Shown here: positions 17,630 through 27,345 of the stretch, in pieces | Position numbering within the stretch: position 1 is the stretch's first letter | Layout of the letters: each line of letters begins with the position of its first letter | NCBI RefSeq assembly: GCF_000238255.3 | Contig: NZ_CP011040.1 | Span: forward strand, 124,001-188,000 | Direction of reading: 5' to 3' | Source: Pseudoalteromonas spongiae UST010723-006 | GTDB lineage: Bacteria > Pseudomonadota > Gammaproteobacteria > Enterobacterales > Alteromonadaceae | DNA: 64,000 nt | The notes under the pieces: generated by a model | The model's database searches: none | Told to the model about the DNA's origin: nothing | The model's input: the letters and a program-made list of their open reading frames with translations, nothing else | Translations under genes and position numbers: made by a program

Positions 17630-18709
17630 TTAAAATACCATATCAACGCCGATAGTAATGGCCTTGCTATCACCTGCTACAGCCAGTTCATATGAGTTGT
17701 CTTCGACCTCGTCGTATTGAATTTTAAACGCTGCGTTTGAGTGGAAATCCCAACGGATACCAAATGATGTAGTGTTGTGATCTTCGCCATCATCACCATC
17801 TTTTTGATCGAAGGTAGAATAAGAGACAAAAGGGGTGAACGAATCGATACGGTAGCCTAATGTCAGCATCGCGGTATCTAAATTACCATCAAGATCGAGA
17901 CGGTTTAGTTCGCTTAATACAAAAAAGTTACCAAAATCAGCGTTGACAGCTAACCCATAAAAGTTGCCATCGCGCTCATCTTTACCGTTCCATGTTGATG
18001 GTTCGCCACCGATATAGCGTTGGTTGGTATAGCTCATAGCTGTTGCGCGAATTTCTAACCAGTCATTACTGGTTTGAATTACACCGCCAATAATGTCTTT
18101 CCAAATTTCACGTGTTTGTTCTTTAAAAAAGAACTCTGAAAGTAGTTTATTTTCTTTGTCGTCCTCGCGACCAAAATAGATATTACCGGATAATGACCAA
18201 TCACCGATTGATCCTGTGTAAAGGGCGTTTACACCGTTGTAGTTAAAAATCTGCCAAGTGTAGTTATCTGCGGGGGCACGCATCCAAACGTAGGCATAGC
18301 CAACGTCGTAAAAATCAGAGTAGTAAAATAATGGAAGGCGTTTCTTACCTGCCTGTATTGTCCAGTTGTCGTTTATCTCATACGACAAATAAGCCCACTC
18401 AAACTCTGCGTTAAAGTCATCTGCACCGCGGGCAACAATTTGTGCTGTTGCGCTTAACCCTTCACCGACATCGGCACTAACTTGCAAGCCAAAAAGGGAT
18501 TCGGGTTTAAAGGTGATATCTTCGTTATATACGCTCACTATAGGATAGTCAGCGAGAAAGGTGGGTTCATTAATGCCGTAGTGAGGAACACCTGTGCCAC
18601 TAAGTACTTTGCCTGCATTTATGCTAGTAAAACCAGAGATATTAACATCTGAAAAGCTTGGAAAAGCTGCAAAACACAATGCACAACCTAATAAAACTCT
18701 ATTATTCAT
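17630..18709 (-). CDS. outer-membrane porin-like protein, paralogue
   Basis: A 359-aa exported beta-barrel with signal peptide ending FPSFS, the opening strand ISGFTSINAGKV, the shared segment LQVSADVGEGLSATAQIVARG, and a C-terminal ITIGVDMVF. It is homologous to the porin at 15998 but has a distinct central region (about residues 150-230), suggesting different pore specificity. The ribosome site AGGAAA is clear. First gene of the porin-PstS-porin operon, divergent from the chemoreceptor with a 157-bp shared upstream region. Confidence 0.84.
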   Translation of the reverse strand: MNNRVLLGCALCFAAFPSFSDVNISGFTSINAGKVLSGTGVPHYGINEPTFLADYPIVSVYNEDITFKPESLFGLQVSADVGEGLSATAQIVARGADDFNAEFEWAYLSYEINDNWTIQAGKKRLPLFYYSDFYDVGYAYVWMRAPADNYTWQIFNYNGVNALYTGSIGDWSLSGNIYFGREDDKENKLLSEFFFKEQTREIWKDIIGGVIQTSNDWLEIRATAMSYTNQRYIGGEPSTWNGKDERDGNFYGLAVNADFGNFFVLSELNRLDLDGNLDTAMLTLGYRIDSFTPFVSYSTFDQKDGDDGEDHNTTSFGIRWDFHSNAAFKIQYDEVEDNSYELAVAGDSKAITIGVDMVF

Positions 18710-18866
18710 AATCGTTTCCTAAATTGCTTAATTTGCGTTATTAGCGAGGTAAGTATAGTTAAATAAACGAGATTACTAGCAAAAAATAAAAAATAGACGA
18801 CAATTTAATGGTAGTGCTTAAAAGGGCTTATTTAAAACAATAGCTTAATGTAGGGTAACAAGCAGA

Positions 18867-20480
18867 ATGAATATTATTAGCAATTTAAGTATAAACAAGA
18901 AGATACACCTAATTACAGGGTTAACTGTGGTACTGTTAATCGCTATTTTGGCGGTTAGTCGCAGTACCATGGTGGATAATGAAAAATCCATTAACGAAAT
19001 TTCGAATGTCAGTTACGAAGTAGTGAAATTTGCAACTGCTAACAAATATTTAGTGCAAAAATTGGATGAGCTTTATACTCAGTCGGTTACATTTGGCGAT
19101 GAAGAATTGATTGGTAAAGCAACAGAGACCGGTGAACTGATAAAACAGAACCTTGAACAACTTTCGCGTTTATCGCCTGAGGATGCCAGTGGTAGAGATA
19201 TTAAACTACTGCAAGAGTACAGTAAAATAGCAAAAGACATAGCGTCGGGTATGATTAACGGCACAGCCGACTTTTCAAAAATCCAACAACAAGCACAGGA
19301 AAAAACCGCAAAATATGAAGAGCTAGTGAGTCATTTTGAAACATTTCAAGCTAAATCAGATGAGCGTTTTCAGGCACTGATTAGCGATACATTAGAGCGT
19401 TCAAGCGATGCGATTAGTGTAACCATCGGGATTATTGTTATCGCCATCATTATGTCTGCGTTATTGGCCATTTACATTGCGCAAGCCATTAGTCAATCAG
19501 CTAAAGAAGTTGCGTCTTCACTTGAACAACTTGCCAATGGCGGAGGCAGTTTAAGCAGTAAGTTAGAAGTGCGAGGTGAAGATGAAATTGGTCAAGTATC
19601 GCAAAACTTTAATGGCTTTATATCGTTATTGAAAGACTCGGTAGAAAACGTTGTGTCAGTGGTTAGCCCGTTAATGGAAAACTCAACACGCTTGGTACAA
19701 GGTATGGAGCGCGCTGAAAACGCAACTAACCAACAATCACATGATGCAGAGATTGTACGTCAGTCAATGGAAGAGATGAAATTAAGCGTAGGTGACATTT
19801 CTAACTCGGCGGCGAGTGCCGCAGAAGCAGCAAGAAGCGCCGAAAAAGAAGTGGAAGTCAGCGCGCAGCAAATTGAATCTTCGGTAACAGAATCAAATGC
19901 ACTTCGAGATGAAATCGAGGCGGCATCGGGCACCATTGATCAATTAGCCAATGACACTCAAAACGTAGGCCAAATCTTAAACGTGATTACCTCTATCGCT
20001 GAGCAAACGAATTTACTTGCGCTTAATGCGGCCATTGAAGCGGCGCGTGCAGGTGAACAAGGGCGTGGTTTTGCCGTGGTTGCTGATGAAGTGCGTGAAC
20101 TTGCATCGCGTACCGCAAAATCGACAAACGAAATTCGCGATTTATTAAATGTTTTAACAGTGGCTGCTAATGACTCGGTAACAGCAATGAATTCAGCAAT
20201 GGAAAAAGCCAAACAGAACTCAGACAACGCAGCAAAAACAGGTGACTCAATTCGTAAAATCGCCGAACAAATATTGGCGATTAATGGTATGAACGCACAA
20301 ATTGCTACGGCAACCGAAGAGCAAACGTCGGTCGCTTCAATCGTGGTTGATAATGTGTCAAATATGCACTCGTCGTTTGAGTCGACATTAAACTCACTTG
20401 AACAAGTACGCAGTGTTGCAACAAACTTGCATGATTTATCAGACAAGTTACTGGATGCAACATCGCGCTTTAACCTTTAA
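18867..20480 (+). CDS. methyl-accepting chemotaxis protein
   Basis: A 537-aa chemoreceptor. TM1 is at about 13-31, then a helical periplasmic sensor of about 150 aa, TM2 at about 185-205, HAMP at 206-262, and the long cytoplasmic signalling coiled coil with the conserved hairpin tip [40 protein letters not shown]. No C-terminal CheR/CheB docking pentapeptide is visible. It is divergent from the porin/PstS-like operon, so it may sense the ligand captured by that periplasmic protein. Confidence 0.95.
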   Translation: MNIISNLSINKKIHLITGLTVVLLIAILAVSRSTMVDNEKSINEISNVSYEVVKFATANKYLVQKLDELYTQSVTFGDEELIGKATETGELIKQNLEQLSRLSPEDASGRDIKLLQEYSKIAKDIASGMINGTADFSKIQQQAQEKTAKYEELVSHFETFQAKSDERFQALISDTLERSSDAISVTIGIIVIAIIMSALLAIYIAQAISQSAKEVASSLEQLANGGGSLSSKLEVRGEDEIGQVSQNFNGFISLLKDSVENVVSVVSPLMENSTRLVQGMERAENATNQQSHDAEIVRQSMEEMKLSVGDISNSAASAAEAARSAEKEVEVSAQQIESSVTESNALRDEIEAASGTIDQLANDTQNVGQILNVITSIAEQTNLLALNAAIEAARAGEQGRGFAVVADEVRELASRTAKSTNEIRDLLNVLTVAANDSVTAMNSAMEKAKQNSDNAAKTGDSIRKIAEQILAINGMNAQIATATEEQTSVASIVVDNVSNMHSSFESTLNSLEQVRSVATNLHDLSDKLLDATSRFNL

Positions 20481-20493
20481 CTAAGTACTTTAA

Positions 20494-20536
20494 AAACAAA
20501 ACACCTACCATTTTCTGTTGTGGGTGTTTTGTTTTA
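20494..20536. terminator. bidirectional rho-independent terminator
   Basis: Long stem of AAACAAAACACC against GGTGTTTTGTTT with flanking A and T runs, between the chemoreceptor and the convergent acetyltransferase. The stem overlaps the last bases of the latter gene. Confidence 0.85.
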
Positions 20537-21064
20537 AGAAAACTCGTTTTTCAACATGCCAAACTTCTGATCGTTAAACCACTTATCATCAATTTTATAG
20601 TTGTCTCTGATCACGCCTTCTAGTTTAAACCCCAGCGCAGTTAATAATCGACTTGATGCGTCGTTGCCCTGCGTAACCGTAGCAGTTACTTTGTGATAAT
20701 CACATTCATCAAATGCAAACGCCGTCACTCTACGCGTTGACTCTTTTGCATAACCTAATCCTTGAAATTCAGGGTCAAGCATAAAGCCAAGCTCGGCTTG
20801 CTGATATGGTTGCCACTGTGATAAAAATCCGGTAACGCCAATAGGTGTCATGGTATTTTTATCGAACATAGTAAGTGTAAGCCAATCATTAGATTGTTTT
20901 TGCCAAGAAATACAGCGTTCATCAAATCGTTGCTTAATTACATCAAGCGTAGGCATATCGCTTATAAAGCGCATCACATCAGGCAGCTGATGTAAATGTT
21001 TGAAAAATTGCCAATCGTCAGAAGAAAGCGATCTAAGAAGAAGTCTTTCGGTTTCAAGTTCCAT
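20534..21064 (-). CDS. GNAT acetyltransferase, RimJ/RimL type
   Basis: A 176-aa protein. It begins LETERLLLRSLSSDDWQFF, then has a beta-strand pair ending PIGVTGFLSQWQPYQQAELGFMLDPEFQGLGYAKE (acetyl-CoA pyrophosphate loop QGLGYA). Its C-terminal segment NDASSRLLTALGFKLEGVIRDNYKI matches the family that acetylates N-termini of ribosomal proteins and small amines. Monocistronic. The ribosome site is weak and the substrate is unknown. Confidence 0.85.
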   Translation of the reverse strand: MELETERLLLRSLSSDDWQFFKHLHQLPDVMRFISDMPTLDVIKQRFDERCISWQKQSNDWLTLTMFDKNTMTPIGVTGFLSQWQPYQQAELGFMLDPEFQGLGYAKESTRRVTAFAFDECDYHKVTATVTQGNDASSRLLTALGFKLEGVIRDNYKIDDKWFNDQKFGMLKNEFS

Positions 21065-21272
21065 TTTGTAGATAGGTTGCTCGTTATGTTTTTAGCATAA
21101 TATGTCAAAATTATTAAACTAGCTCAATAAATTAGGGGATTAGTTGTAAGAAAAAGCGTAATCAATTATTTAATAACATGATGAGTTGCATGTTTTTTAA
21201 TTTGTTTGAATACAATATTCGCTTATCTCGGTCTAAACTCAACATGATGTAATTTAATTTTTAAGGTGCGCT

Positions 21273-22058
21273 ATGCTTGAAAATGTATTTAATTATATGT
21301 TTTTAACAGTACTCATTTTTTTATCATTGCACGCGCATGGAACCAGCAATAAACAAGTCACATTAACTTATTGTTATGAAAATAAACCGGTTTTACCTCA
21401 TTTTTATGGTGAAGGCCCATTAGTACCTGAGTCTAAGCCCGGTCCGGCAATTGATATTTTGAATCAAGTTGAGACTTATCATCCCGATTTAACCATTAAA
21501 TTTGTTCGATACCCTTGGAAACGTTGTTTAAACGACCTCGCTAGTGGCAAAGTAGACGCTGTGGTGGGGCGGTATCATCCGCTTAGAGAGCAAATAGCCC
21601 GTTACCCAAAAAATAGCGATGGCGAATTAGATAACCGCTTTAGTTTTTCGAATTCCGCATCGTGTTTGTTATACAAAGCGGGCAGTATAAATTGGGATGG
21701 CGAAACACTGGTTTTTGATAAACCAATGAGTATGTCTATTCCAAATGGCTATGGTGTTGTTGGCGAAATGCGCAAAAAAGGCTTTGATATATACGAATCA
21801 CCATCAATAAGTAAAGCCCATGAGTTATTGTTCAAAGGTCGTGTGGTTGTTTCGCTGAGCAATTGTCATATGGAAGATGTGCCAACTGGCTTTGAACAAA
21901 ATATGATTCCAATTAATCAAAGCATTGGATATTTGATGTTTAGTCATCAATTTTTTGAACGTCAGCCTCTATTGGCGAATAAGCTTTGGCAAACGCTGTC
22001 TGAAATTGATGCTGAGGCGTTTTATCAAGAGTATTTTAATCAAGCCCTAGCACATTAA
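21273..22058 (+). CDS. orphan periplasmic solute-binding protein (SBP_bac_3-like)
   Basis: A 261-aa exported protein with signal peptide ending at about HAHG. LTYCYENKPVLPHFYGEG, GPAIDILNQV and KFVRYPWKRCLNDLASGKVDAVVGRY follow the family-3 extracellular solute-binding fold. There are no permease or ATPase genes nearby, so it may feed another transporter or act in sensing. The ribosome site AAGGTG is good. Two further orphan proteins of this type lie at 39880 and 51264 and share the PWKRC-type strand or general plan. Confidence 0.8.
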   Translation: MLENVFNYMFLTVLIFLSLHAHGTSNKQVTLTYCYENKPVLPHFYGEGPLVPESKPGPAIDILNQVETYHPDLTIKFVRYPWKRCLNDLASGKVDAVVGRYHPLREQIARYPKNSDGELDNRFSFSNSASCLLYKAGSINWDGETLVFDKPMSMSIPNGYGVVGEMRKKGFDIYESPSISKAHELLFKGRVVVSLSNCHMEDVPTGFEQNMIPINQSIGYLMFSHQFFERQPLLANKLWQTLSEIDAEAFYQEYFNQALAH

Positions 22059-22078
22059 GCTGGCAACAATGCATAAAA

Positions 22079-22100
22079 AAAGCGGGTTGCCCCGCTTAAA
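22079..22100 (+). terminator. rho-independent terminator
   Basis: The A-run is followed by AGCGGG/CCCGCT with a short loop, just after the solute-binding protein gene. The trailing T-run is weak. Confidence 0.55.
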
Positions 22101-22342
22101 CTTTCCCCAAATATTATTTTAGCGTGTGAATACTCCGATTTTTTGTGTAACAACACCTTTATTATCAATGACAAATAGATGTTTAGCTTGTGGTAGCTCG
22201 ATTATCAGTTGTTTATTTTAAAGTAAGAGTAATTGTTACATTTTGTTTTGATTACTAAAAATTAGTTTTTTATTAAACCTTTTCCCTTTTGCTCGCGACT
22301 AAGCTTTTAAACCAATACATTTACTCAACAGGATTAAACGCT

Positions 22343-22882
22343 ATGAAACAGTTCGCCCTTGTTATGTTAAGTTCGGCTATTCTTACCGCTTGCGCGGTTG
22401 CAAATGCAACATCAGACAACACATTGGAGAATGATGCACCGAACATCTATGTGTTTAAGGATTGTAAGCGCCTAGATACTATCGCGATGACAGATTTGCA
22501 ACTGACCGCTTACCATGCAATGAAAGCGGATGAAGTGAAGCTAAAAACGCTTGAAAAGCCGATGAAAAGTATGGAACGTGAACTTGCAAAACATGAGCAT
22601 GCATTAGATAGCTTATCAGGTGATATGGTTATTGAAGATGGCGATACTGTGGTTGTGAATAAAAAATTAATTAAGCAACACGAACAAATCGCTGAAAAAA
22701 TGGAAGCGATAGTCCGTTCTCATAGCAAAGATATTGAAGCCCTTGAACTGCATGCGCGTCAGTTTGAGCGCACCGCTCGTGACTTTGAAGCGGCAATTCA
22801 GCCGTCAATTAGCAAATTTGGTGAAAACAATATTCAAATCACAATTGGCAACAAAGCACCTAATTGGCAATGCGAAGCCTAA
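22343..22882 (+). CDS. small putative lipoprotein with coiled coil
   Basis: A 179-aa protein started at the Met before KQFALVMLSSAILTACAVANA, which gives a lipobox LTAC and an AGGA ribosome site at 22330; an in-frame upstream Met at 22289 would bury the signal peptide. The mature part is highly charged and helical, with heptad-like patterns (about 60-155), and a C-terminal segment ISKFGENNIQITIGNKAPNWQCEA. Two Cys residues (in FKDCKRL and WQCEA) could pair. No recognised family; envelope-located by signal. Confidence 0.6.
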   Translation: MKQFALVMLSSAILTACAVANATSDNTLENDAPNIYVFKDCKRLDTIAMTDLQLTAYHAMKADEVKLKTLEKPMKSMERELAKHEHALDSLSGDMVIEDGDTVVVNKKLIKQHEQIAEKMEAIVRSHSKDIEALELHARQFERTARDFEAAIQPSISKFGENNIQITIGNKAPNWQCEA

Positions 22883-23028
22883 AATAAACGCTATCAGTTA
22901 TGGTGTGGTGTGCGTCACCCACCTATTGTAATTTTCATTCAGCAAACGAACATAATTAACAGCATTAGCGTTTATAATCGCGCTATGTTAATTCCGTTCA
23001 GGGTTTGGCTTTTTGGTTAGCTGAATTC

Positions 23029-23907
23029 TTAAGGTTTTTTGGAAAACCAATCAGCGATAAACTCTATGCACTTTGCAAGAATAGGAGGGGTATGCTTGCG
23101 GTTTGGATATAAAGCGTACAAAATTAAATCTGGTTTCGAACAGTTGCTTAGCACCTCAACAAGCTGACCTTTTTTAAATGCGGGTTTCGCAACAAAGCTT
23201 GGTAAAAAACCGATACCTAAACCCGCTACAATCACATCTTTCATATACAAAGTAGAATTAACTTTTAAATTGCCTGTTACGGTCACTCCTTCATTTATTG
23301 GCCATTTATTACCCCCTTTAAAGTAGCTGTAGATAAAACAGTTATGTGTTTTAAGTGACTGAGGCGTTGTTACATCGCCATGTTTTGCTAAGTAATTTGG
23401 CGAAGCGCAGACATGATAAGTAAATTTGGTGAGTGGTTTACCAATGTAATTGGAATCAAATACAGTGCTGCTAGCACGAAAGCCTAAATCAAAACCATGT
23501 TCCAATAGATCTAATGCTTCATCGCCTAGGTGAATATCTAATTCGACTTCTGGGTATGCACTCATAAAGTCACTTAGCACAGCATTTAAATCGGTTAACC
23601 CCAACGCCATTGGTAAATTAATTCTAAGTTTACCTTTTACGCTGTTTTGCATTTGCTGTACATAGGCATCAGCATCATGAACTTGAGCGAGTATTTCTCG
23701 ACAGCGGTTTAAGTACCCCTCACCAATGTGAGTTAGTTGAATTTTACGTGTTGAGCGGTGAAGTAAGCGAGCGTCAAGCGTCATTTCAAGTTTTTGAATT
23801 TCTTTACTCACCATCGATGGTGTTACGCCCAATTCTTCAGCGACCGCGGCAAAACTGCCAAGATCAGCAAGACGCGCGAAGAGGTGCATGCATCTGAGTT
23901 TATTCAT
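23029..23907 (-). CDS. LysR family transcriptional regulator
   Basis: A 292-aa regulator. The winged helix-turn-helix reads MHLFARLADLGSFAAVAEELGVTPSMVSKEIQKLE, followed by the effector domain with DIHLGDEALDLLEHGFDLGFRA and CASPNYLAKHGDV, typical of the AaeR/YafC-like group. It is divergent from the GST/NTF2/tautomerase operon, so it probably regulates that operon. Confidence 0.92.
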   Translation of the reverse strand: MNKLRCMHLFARLADLGSFAAVAEELGVTPSMVSKEIQKLEMTLDARLLHRSTRKIQLTHIGEGYLNRCREILAQVHDADAYVQQMQNSVKGKLRINLPMALGLTDLNAVLSDFMSAYPEVELDIHLGDEALDLLEHGFDLGFRASSTVFDSNYIGKPLTKFTYHVCASPNYLAKHGDVTTPQSLKTHNCFIYSYFKGGNKWPINEGVTVTGNLKVNSTLYMKDVIVAGLGIGFLPSFVAKPAFKKGQLVEVLSNCSKPDLILYALYPNRKHTPPILAKCIEFIADWFSKKP

Positions 23908-23925
23908 GCTGATATGCTTTCTGTT

Positions 23926-23936
23926 GAAACTGTTTC
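23926..23936. promoter_or_regulatory. short dyad in LysR/GST intergenic region
   Basis: GAAACTGTTTC is a perfect 5-1-5 dyad lying between the divergent LysR and glutathione S-transferase genes. It is a candidate regulator site; binding is inferred. Confidence 0.3.
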
Positions 23937-24043
23937 CATTTTGGCATTAGTTTAGTTCCATTTCTATTATTTTTGGATTTAATTCTTTAGCACATACTGA
24001 TTTTAAATTTACTCAATATTAAAAAATAAAAGGAAACACCAAA

Positions 24044-24661
24044 ATGTATCGGCTTTTTTATTCTCCTGACGCATGTTCATTAGCAACACATACAGTACTA
24101 AACTTACTCGATCAATCGCCTCAATTAGCTTCGGTAAATGCGTTGGATTGCTTTGCTAAGATAAATCCTGCGAAGCAAGTGCCGGCCTTGCAATACGGTG
24201 AAGAGGTTATGTGCGAAGGCGCGGCAATTTTACTTTATTTGTTAAATAAACATGAAAATGACCTGCTGCCTGCAAATGGTGTTCAACGCCAGCACGCTAT
24301 TGAAAATATAATGTTTGCCAATGCGAGTATGCATCCAGCCTATAGCCGCTTATTCTTTATTAATAACTTAGAGTTAGACCAAGAAACAAAGCTTATTTTG
24401 TTTAATGCGGCACGTGAACATATCAACCATTTATGGCAAGTAGTAGATCAGAAATTACGTGGTAACGCATTTCTTGGTGGAGAATCAGTATCGGCCGCTG
24501 ATATTTTGTTGGCTGTTTATTCGCGTTGGGGAGCGTATTTTCCGGTCGATATTCCATTGAGCGAACGTATCCAAGCAATGCTCAAAAACGTATTTGCACT
24601 TGATGCTTTTAAGCTTGCATTAAAAAATGAACAGGCGGATCAGAAAAAACATGGATATTAA
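24044..24661 (+). CDS. glutathione S-transferase family protein
   Basis: A 205-aa two-domain protein. The thioredoxin-like N-terminal domain (MYRLFYSPDACSLATHTVL, then KINPAKQVPALQYGEEVMCEGAAILLYL, including the cis-Pro PALQ) matches bacterial beta-class GSTs, with a Cys in SPDACSLA at the catalytic position. The helical C-terminal domain follows. It is the first gene of a three-gene operon controlled by the divergent LysR. Ribosome site AAGGAAA. Its 3' end overlaps the next gene by 11 bases. Confidence 0.87.
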   Translation: MYRLFYSPDACSLATHTVLNLLDQSPQLASVNALDCFAKINPAKQVPALQYGEEVMCEGAAILLYLLNKHENDLLPANGVQRQHAIENIMFANASMHPAYSRLFFINNLELDQETKLILFNAAREHINHLWQVVDQKLRGNAFLGGESVSAADILLAVYSRWGAYFPVDIPLSERIQAMLKNVFALDAFKLALKNEQADQKKHGY

Positions 24662-25013
24662 TGCAAAAGAGGCTGTGATCAACACTGTAAATGCTTATTT
24701 TGAGGGATTACATTTCGCGGATATTGAAAAGCTACATGCCATTTTCAGCCATGATTGTGTACTTAAAGCCCCCGGTATTCGCAGAGGTTTAGACAGTTGG
24801 CTTTCGCTAGTTGCTGCTCGTGAAACTCCCCATGAAAAAGGTGATCCGTTTAGTTATAAGGTGTTGCAATTAGAAGTTATAGGAGAGCAAGCACTTGTTA
24901 AAGTGTACTGTCCTCTTTTAGGACAAGAATATATCGATTTTTTAGGGCTGCTTTATGAAAACAACCGTTGGCGTATTGTGAATAAAATGTATGCACCCAG
25001 AGTAGGAGAATAG
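24651..25013 (+). CDS. NTF2/SnoaL-like (Lumazine_bd_2 type) protein
   Basis: A 120-aa cone-shaped alpha+beta protein of the nuclear transport factor 2 superfamily: VINTVNAYFEGLHFADIEKLHAIFSHDCVLKAPGIRRG, GEQALVKVYC and NNRWRIVNKMYAPR. Such proteins serve as ligand binders or small-molecule isomerases/dehydratases. The start at 24651 overlaps the GST stop and gives the usual family length; a longer reading from 24627 adds only basic residues. The context with GST and tautomerase suggests metabolism of an electrophilic or aromatic compound. Confidence 0.8.
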   Translation: MDINAKEAVINTVNAYFEGLHFADIEKLHAIFSHDCVLKAPGIRRGLDSWLSLVAARETPHEKGDPFSYKVLQLEVIGEQALVKVYCPLLGQEYIDFLGLLYENNRWRIVNKMYAPRVGE

Positions 25014-25015
25014 TT

Positions 25016-25246
25016 ATGCCATACGTAAACATTCAGGTAACGAAAGAAGGTGGTACACATAATGTAGGCCCGACTGATGAGCAAAAGCGCCTACTAATTG
25101 CTGGTGTTACCGAGTTACTGCAAAATGTATTAAATAAAGACCCAAAGACAACGCATGTTGTTATTAGTGAGGTTGCGCTGGCTAATTGGGGGGTAGGGGG
25201 AGTGCCTGTCATTGACTACCGAGCGCAAAATAAAGAGAGCATTTAA
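25016..25246 (+). CDS. 4-oxalocrotonate tautomerase-like enzyme
   Basis: A 76-aa protein with Pro directly after the initiator Met (PYVNIQVT), which becomes the catalytic N-terminal proline after Met removal. QKRLLIAGVTELLQNVLNKDPKTTHVVISEV follows the small tautomerase fold. It starts three bases after the NTF2-like stop with an AGGAG ribosome site. Third gene of the GST-NTF2-tautomerase operon. Confidence 0.9.
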   Translation: MPYVNIQVTKEGGTHNVGPTDEQKRLLIAGVTELLQNVLNKDPKTTHVVISEVALANWGVGGVPVIDYRAQNKESI

Positions 25247-25258
25247 CTAGTAATGCGA

Positions 25259-25285
25259 GAAATAGCAGCCTAGTGGCTGCTATTT
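25259..25285. terminator. rho-independent terminator
   Basis: An 11-bp stem AAATAGCAGCC/GGCTGCTATTT with a 4-base loop, followed by T-rich sequence. It separates the tautomerase operon from the convergent TonB receptor. Confidence 0.85.
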
Positions 25286-25319
25286 TCATTTTACACTTAG
25301 AGAAACTAAGTCGAAGCAA

Positions 25320-27167
25320 TTACCAAGTATAATTTGCAGTAACCGAGTATTGTTCACCGCGACCTGGTGTACCTGGTACTTCTTCGAATTTTTCATTCCA
25401 TAAATTATCAACGGCAAACACCAAATTTACACCTGGTAATTGTCTTGGTGTGTAGGTGGCTGTTAAGTGGGTGAACAGCGCGTTGTCATCGCCGTTACGC
25501 AGGGCATTTTCTTGCTGTTTGCGCCATTCATTATCAATGCGCAGAACTACACTGTCATGCAGGTGCCATACGGCGCCAAGCGTTACACGATGCGGTGGAT
25601 AATTTAACGCATAAAAACTGGCGTCTACCGTGTCGTCAAAGTAGTTTTCAGATTTATCTAAATAAGTGTAACTAGCGACAATATCGGCGTTACCAAAACT
25701 TTTAATCGCAAAAAGTTCAAAACCTAGCGTGTCAATATCAACAGCGTTGGCTGCACGCGCTGAAGTTGCATCAAAACTATATGTCCAGTCAGTTAAATCG
25801 TTATCAAAACGATAAAAAAGTGCAGAATCGAAGCGCCAGTCTAGGGCATCAAGCGACATCCCAACTTCAATATTCTTACTTACTTCACGTTTTAAATTGT
25901 GATTACTTCTAAATAGGCCGCCTGTTTCGCTGCCACCAATTGCGGTGTAGCCAGCAACTTGTGTAGCTTCGGCGTACGATAGATAGAATTTACGTGTTGA
26001 GTTATCTTGATTACGTGTTAGCCATGAAATATCACCAATCACAGATACATGAGAGTCATCACGATTAGTGTCGTCAAATGCAACGCCAAGTCGGGCGGTT
26101 AGGCTTTGGTTTGCATCAAGTGAGGTGGTGTATTCAGGTACAAGGCTCAGTTTGTAATAATCACGTGAAGTAAAATTGTTTTCAAGGGTAGTTGATTCAA
26201 TTGAATCAGCCATCGCTTGTGCCGAATACAATACGTTAAATTGGCTATTTACACTGTGCGTGCCTGATAAAGCAAAAGCATCTACTTCCGTTTCATGAAA
26301 AGCCTCAAACATTGATGGGTTTTCTCTTGAGAACACATAATGATCTTGATGTTTTCTGTGGTACGCGGTTAGCTCAAAGTGACTATCATTTGTGTATTGC
26401 TGCGTGTGATTTATCATAAACAGCTTAGTTTTTAATGCTTCTGTTTCGTTCACGTTAAATGGCGTATACATATTTGGCCAACCGAAGAATTTCTCTTGTT
26501 GACCATAAAAAACATCGGTTTGAGAATGTTCGCTGGCGAGTTGCACGCGTCCAGAGGCACGGTCAAAATCATGGTCGCCAAACTCGATGGTACCATCACT
26601 TTGTGAGTGAGAGTATTCACCTTCCACGCCTAAAGTCCACGAACGGTTAGATTCAAGCTGTGTGCTGTATGCACTGTGCAATCTAAACAGTTTAAACCCA
26701 TTGTTACCAGCACCTGCTGATACATTGCCACCGCTATTAATAGTATTCCATTGATAAGCGATTGAACCTACAGAACTATTAACACCGTAAAGGGCGTTAT
26801 CTACGCCAGTGAGTACCTGTGGTTTAGATAGCATTTCAGGTGCAATAGGAATTTCAGCAAAGTAATGGCCTGTTTGCGGGTCGTATAAGGTTGCACTGCC
26901 AATGCGAAAACCTGTGTTTTCAAAAATCCCGCCGCGGATGGTAACATCCGCCTGCGCTTCAGCCATATTACGCGATTGCAAATCAACGCGCGGATCGTAT
27001 TCTAAATTTGAAACAGGTGAGTCAAAGGTGCCGACAGGACGGTTATTTGCCGTGGCGGCGCTTTGAACGGTGATTTTTTCGATTTCGGTAGAAGAGATAA
27101 GATCGTTTGACGCGAAAGAGTAAGCTGACAGCGTGCTTAAAAACAAAGCGTTTGCAACGCGAAACAT
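25320..27167 (-). CDS. TonB-dependent outer-membrane receptor
   Basis: A 615-aa receptor. The signal peptide ends at about YSFAS, followed by the N-terminal TonB-box-like segment EIEKITVQSA. The plug domain carries QADVTIRGGIFENTGFRIGSATLYDP and VLTGVDNALYGVNSSVGSIAYQW. A 22-strand barrel runs to the end at SVTANYTW. The start at 27167 is preferred over 27248 because it opens a clean signal peptide and is preceded by AAAGGAAA. The transported substrate is unknown; a Fur-like sequence lies about 150 bp upstream, suggesting iron control. Confidence 0.87.
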   Translation of the reverse strand: MFRVANALFLSTLSAYSFASNDLISSTEIEKITVQSAATANNRPVGTFDSPVSNLEYDPRVDLQSRNMAEAQADVTIRGGIFENTGFRIGSATLYDPQTGHYFAEIPIAPEMLSKPQVLTGVDNALYGVNSSVGSIAYQWNTINSGGNVSAGAGNNGFKLFRLHSAYSTQLESNRSWTLGVEGEYSHSQSDGTIEFGDHDFDRASGRVQLASEHSQTDVFYGQQEKFFGWPNMYTPFNVNETEALKTKLFMINHTQQYTNDSHFELTAYHRKHQDHYVFSRENPSMFEAFHETEVDAFALSGTHSVNSQFNVLYSAQAMADSIESTTLENNFTSRDYYKLSLVPEYTTSLDANQSLTARLGVAFDDTNRDDSHVSVIGDISWLTRNQDNSTRKFYLSYAEATQVAGYTAIGGSETGGLFRSNHNLKREVSKNIEVGMSLDALDWRFDSALFYRFDNDLTDWTYSFDATSARAANAVDIDTLGFELFAIKSFGNADIVASYTYLDKSENYFDDTVDASFYALNYPPHRVTLGAVWHLHDSVVLRIDNEWRKQQENALRNGDDNALFTHLTATYTPRQLPGVNLVFAVDNLWNEKFEEVPGTPGRGEQYSVTANYTW

Positions 27168-27318
27168 GTGATTTCCTTTTAGACGTAAGTAACTACATTC
27201 AGTTGTTGTAAGGGCTACTTGCCAACTAGCTTGGCTCAAATAAAACACAGGGGACTACCCATATAACAACATCGCTAATTTGGCGCGCATTGTATATGAT
27301 CTCACTCCTGAGGCATAT

Positions 27319-27337
27319 ACGAATCATTCTCAACTTT
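27319..27337. promoter_or_regulatory. Fur-box-like sequence between TonB receptor and msrA
   Basis: Reading the minus strand, TTGAGAATGATTCGTAT resembles the Fur recognition pattern (left half 6 of 7, right half 4 of 7 in the 7-1-7 model). It is just upstream of the msrA start and 150 bp from the TonB receptor start. Iron regulation is inferred. Confidence 0.4.
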
Positions 27338-27345
27338 ATATATTT

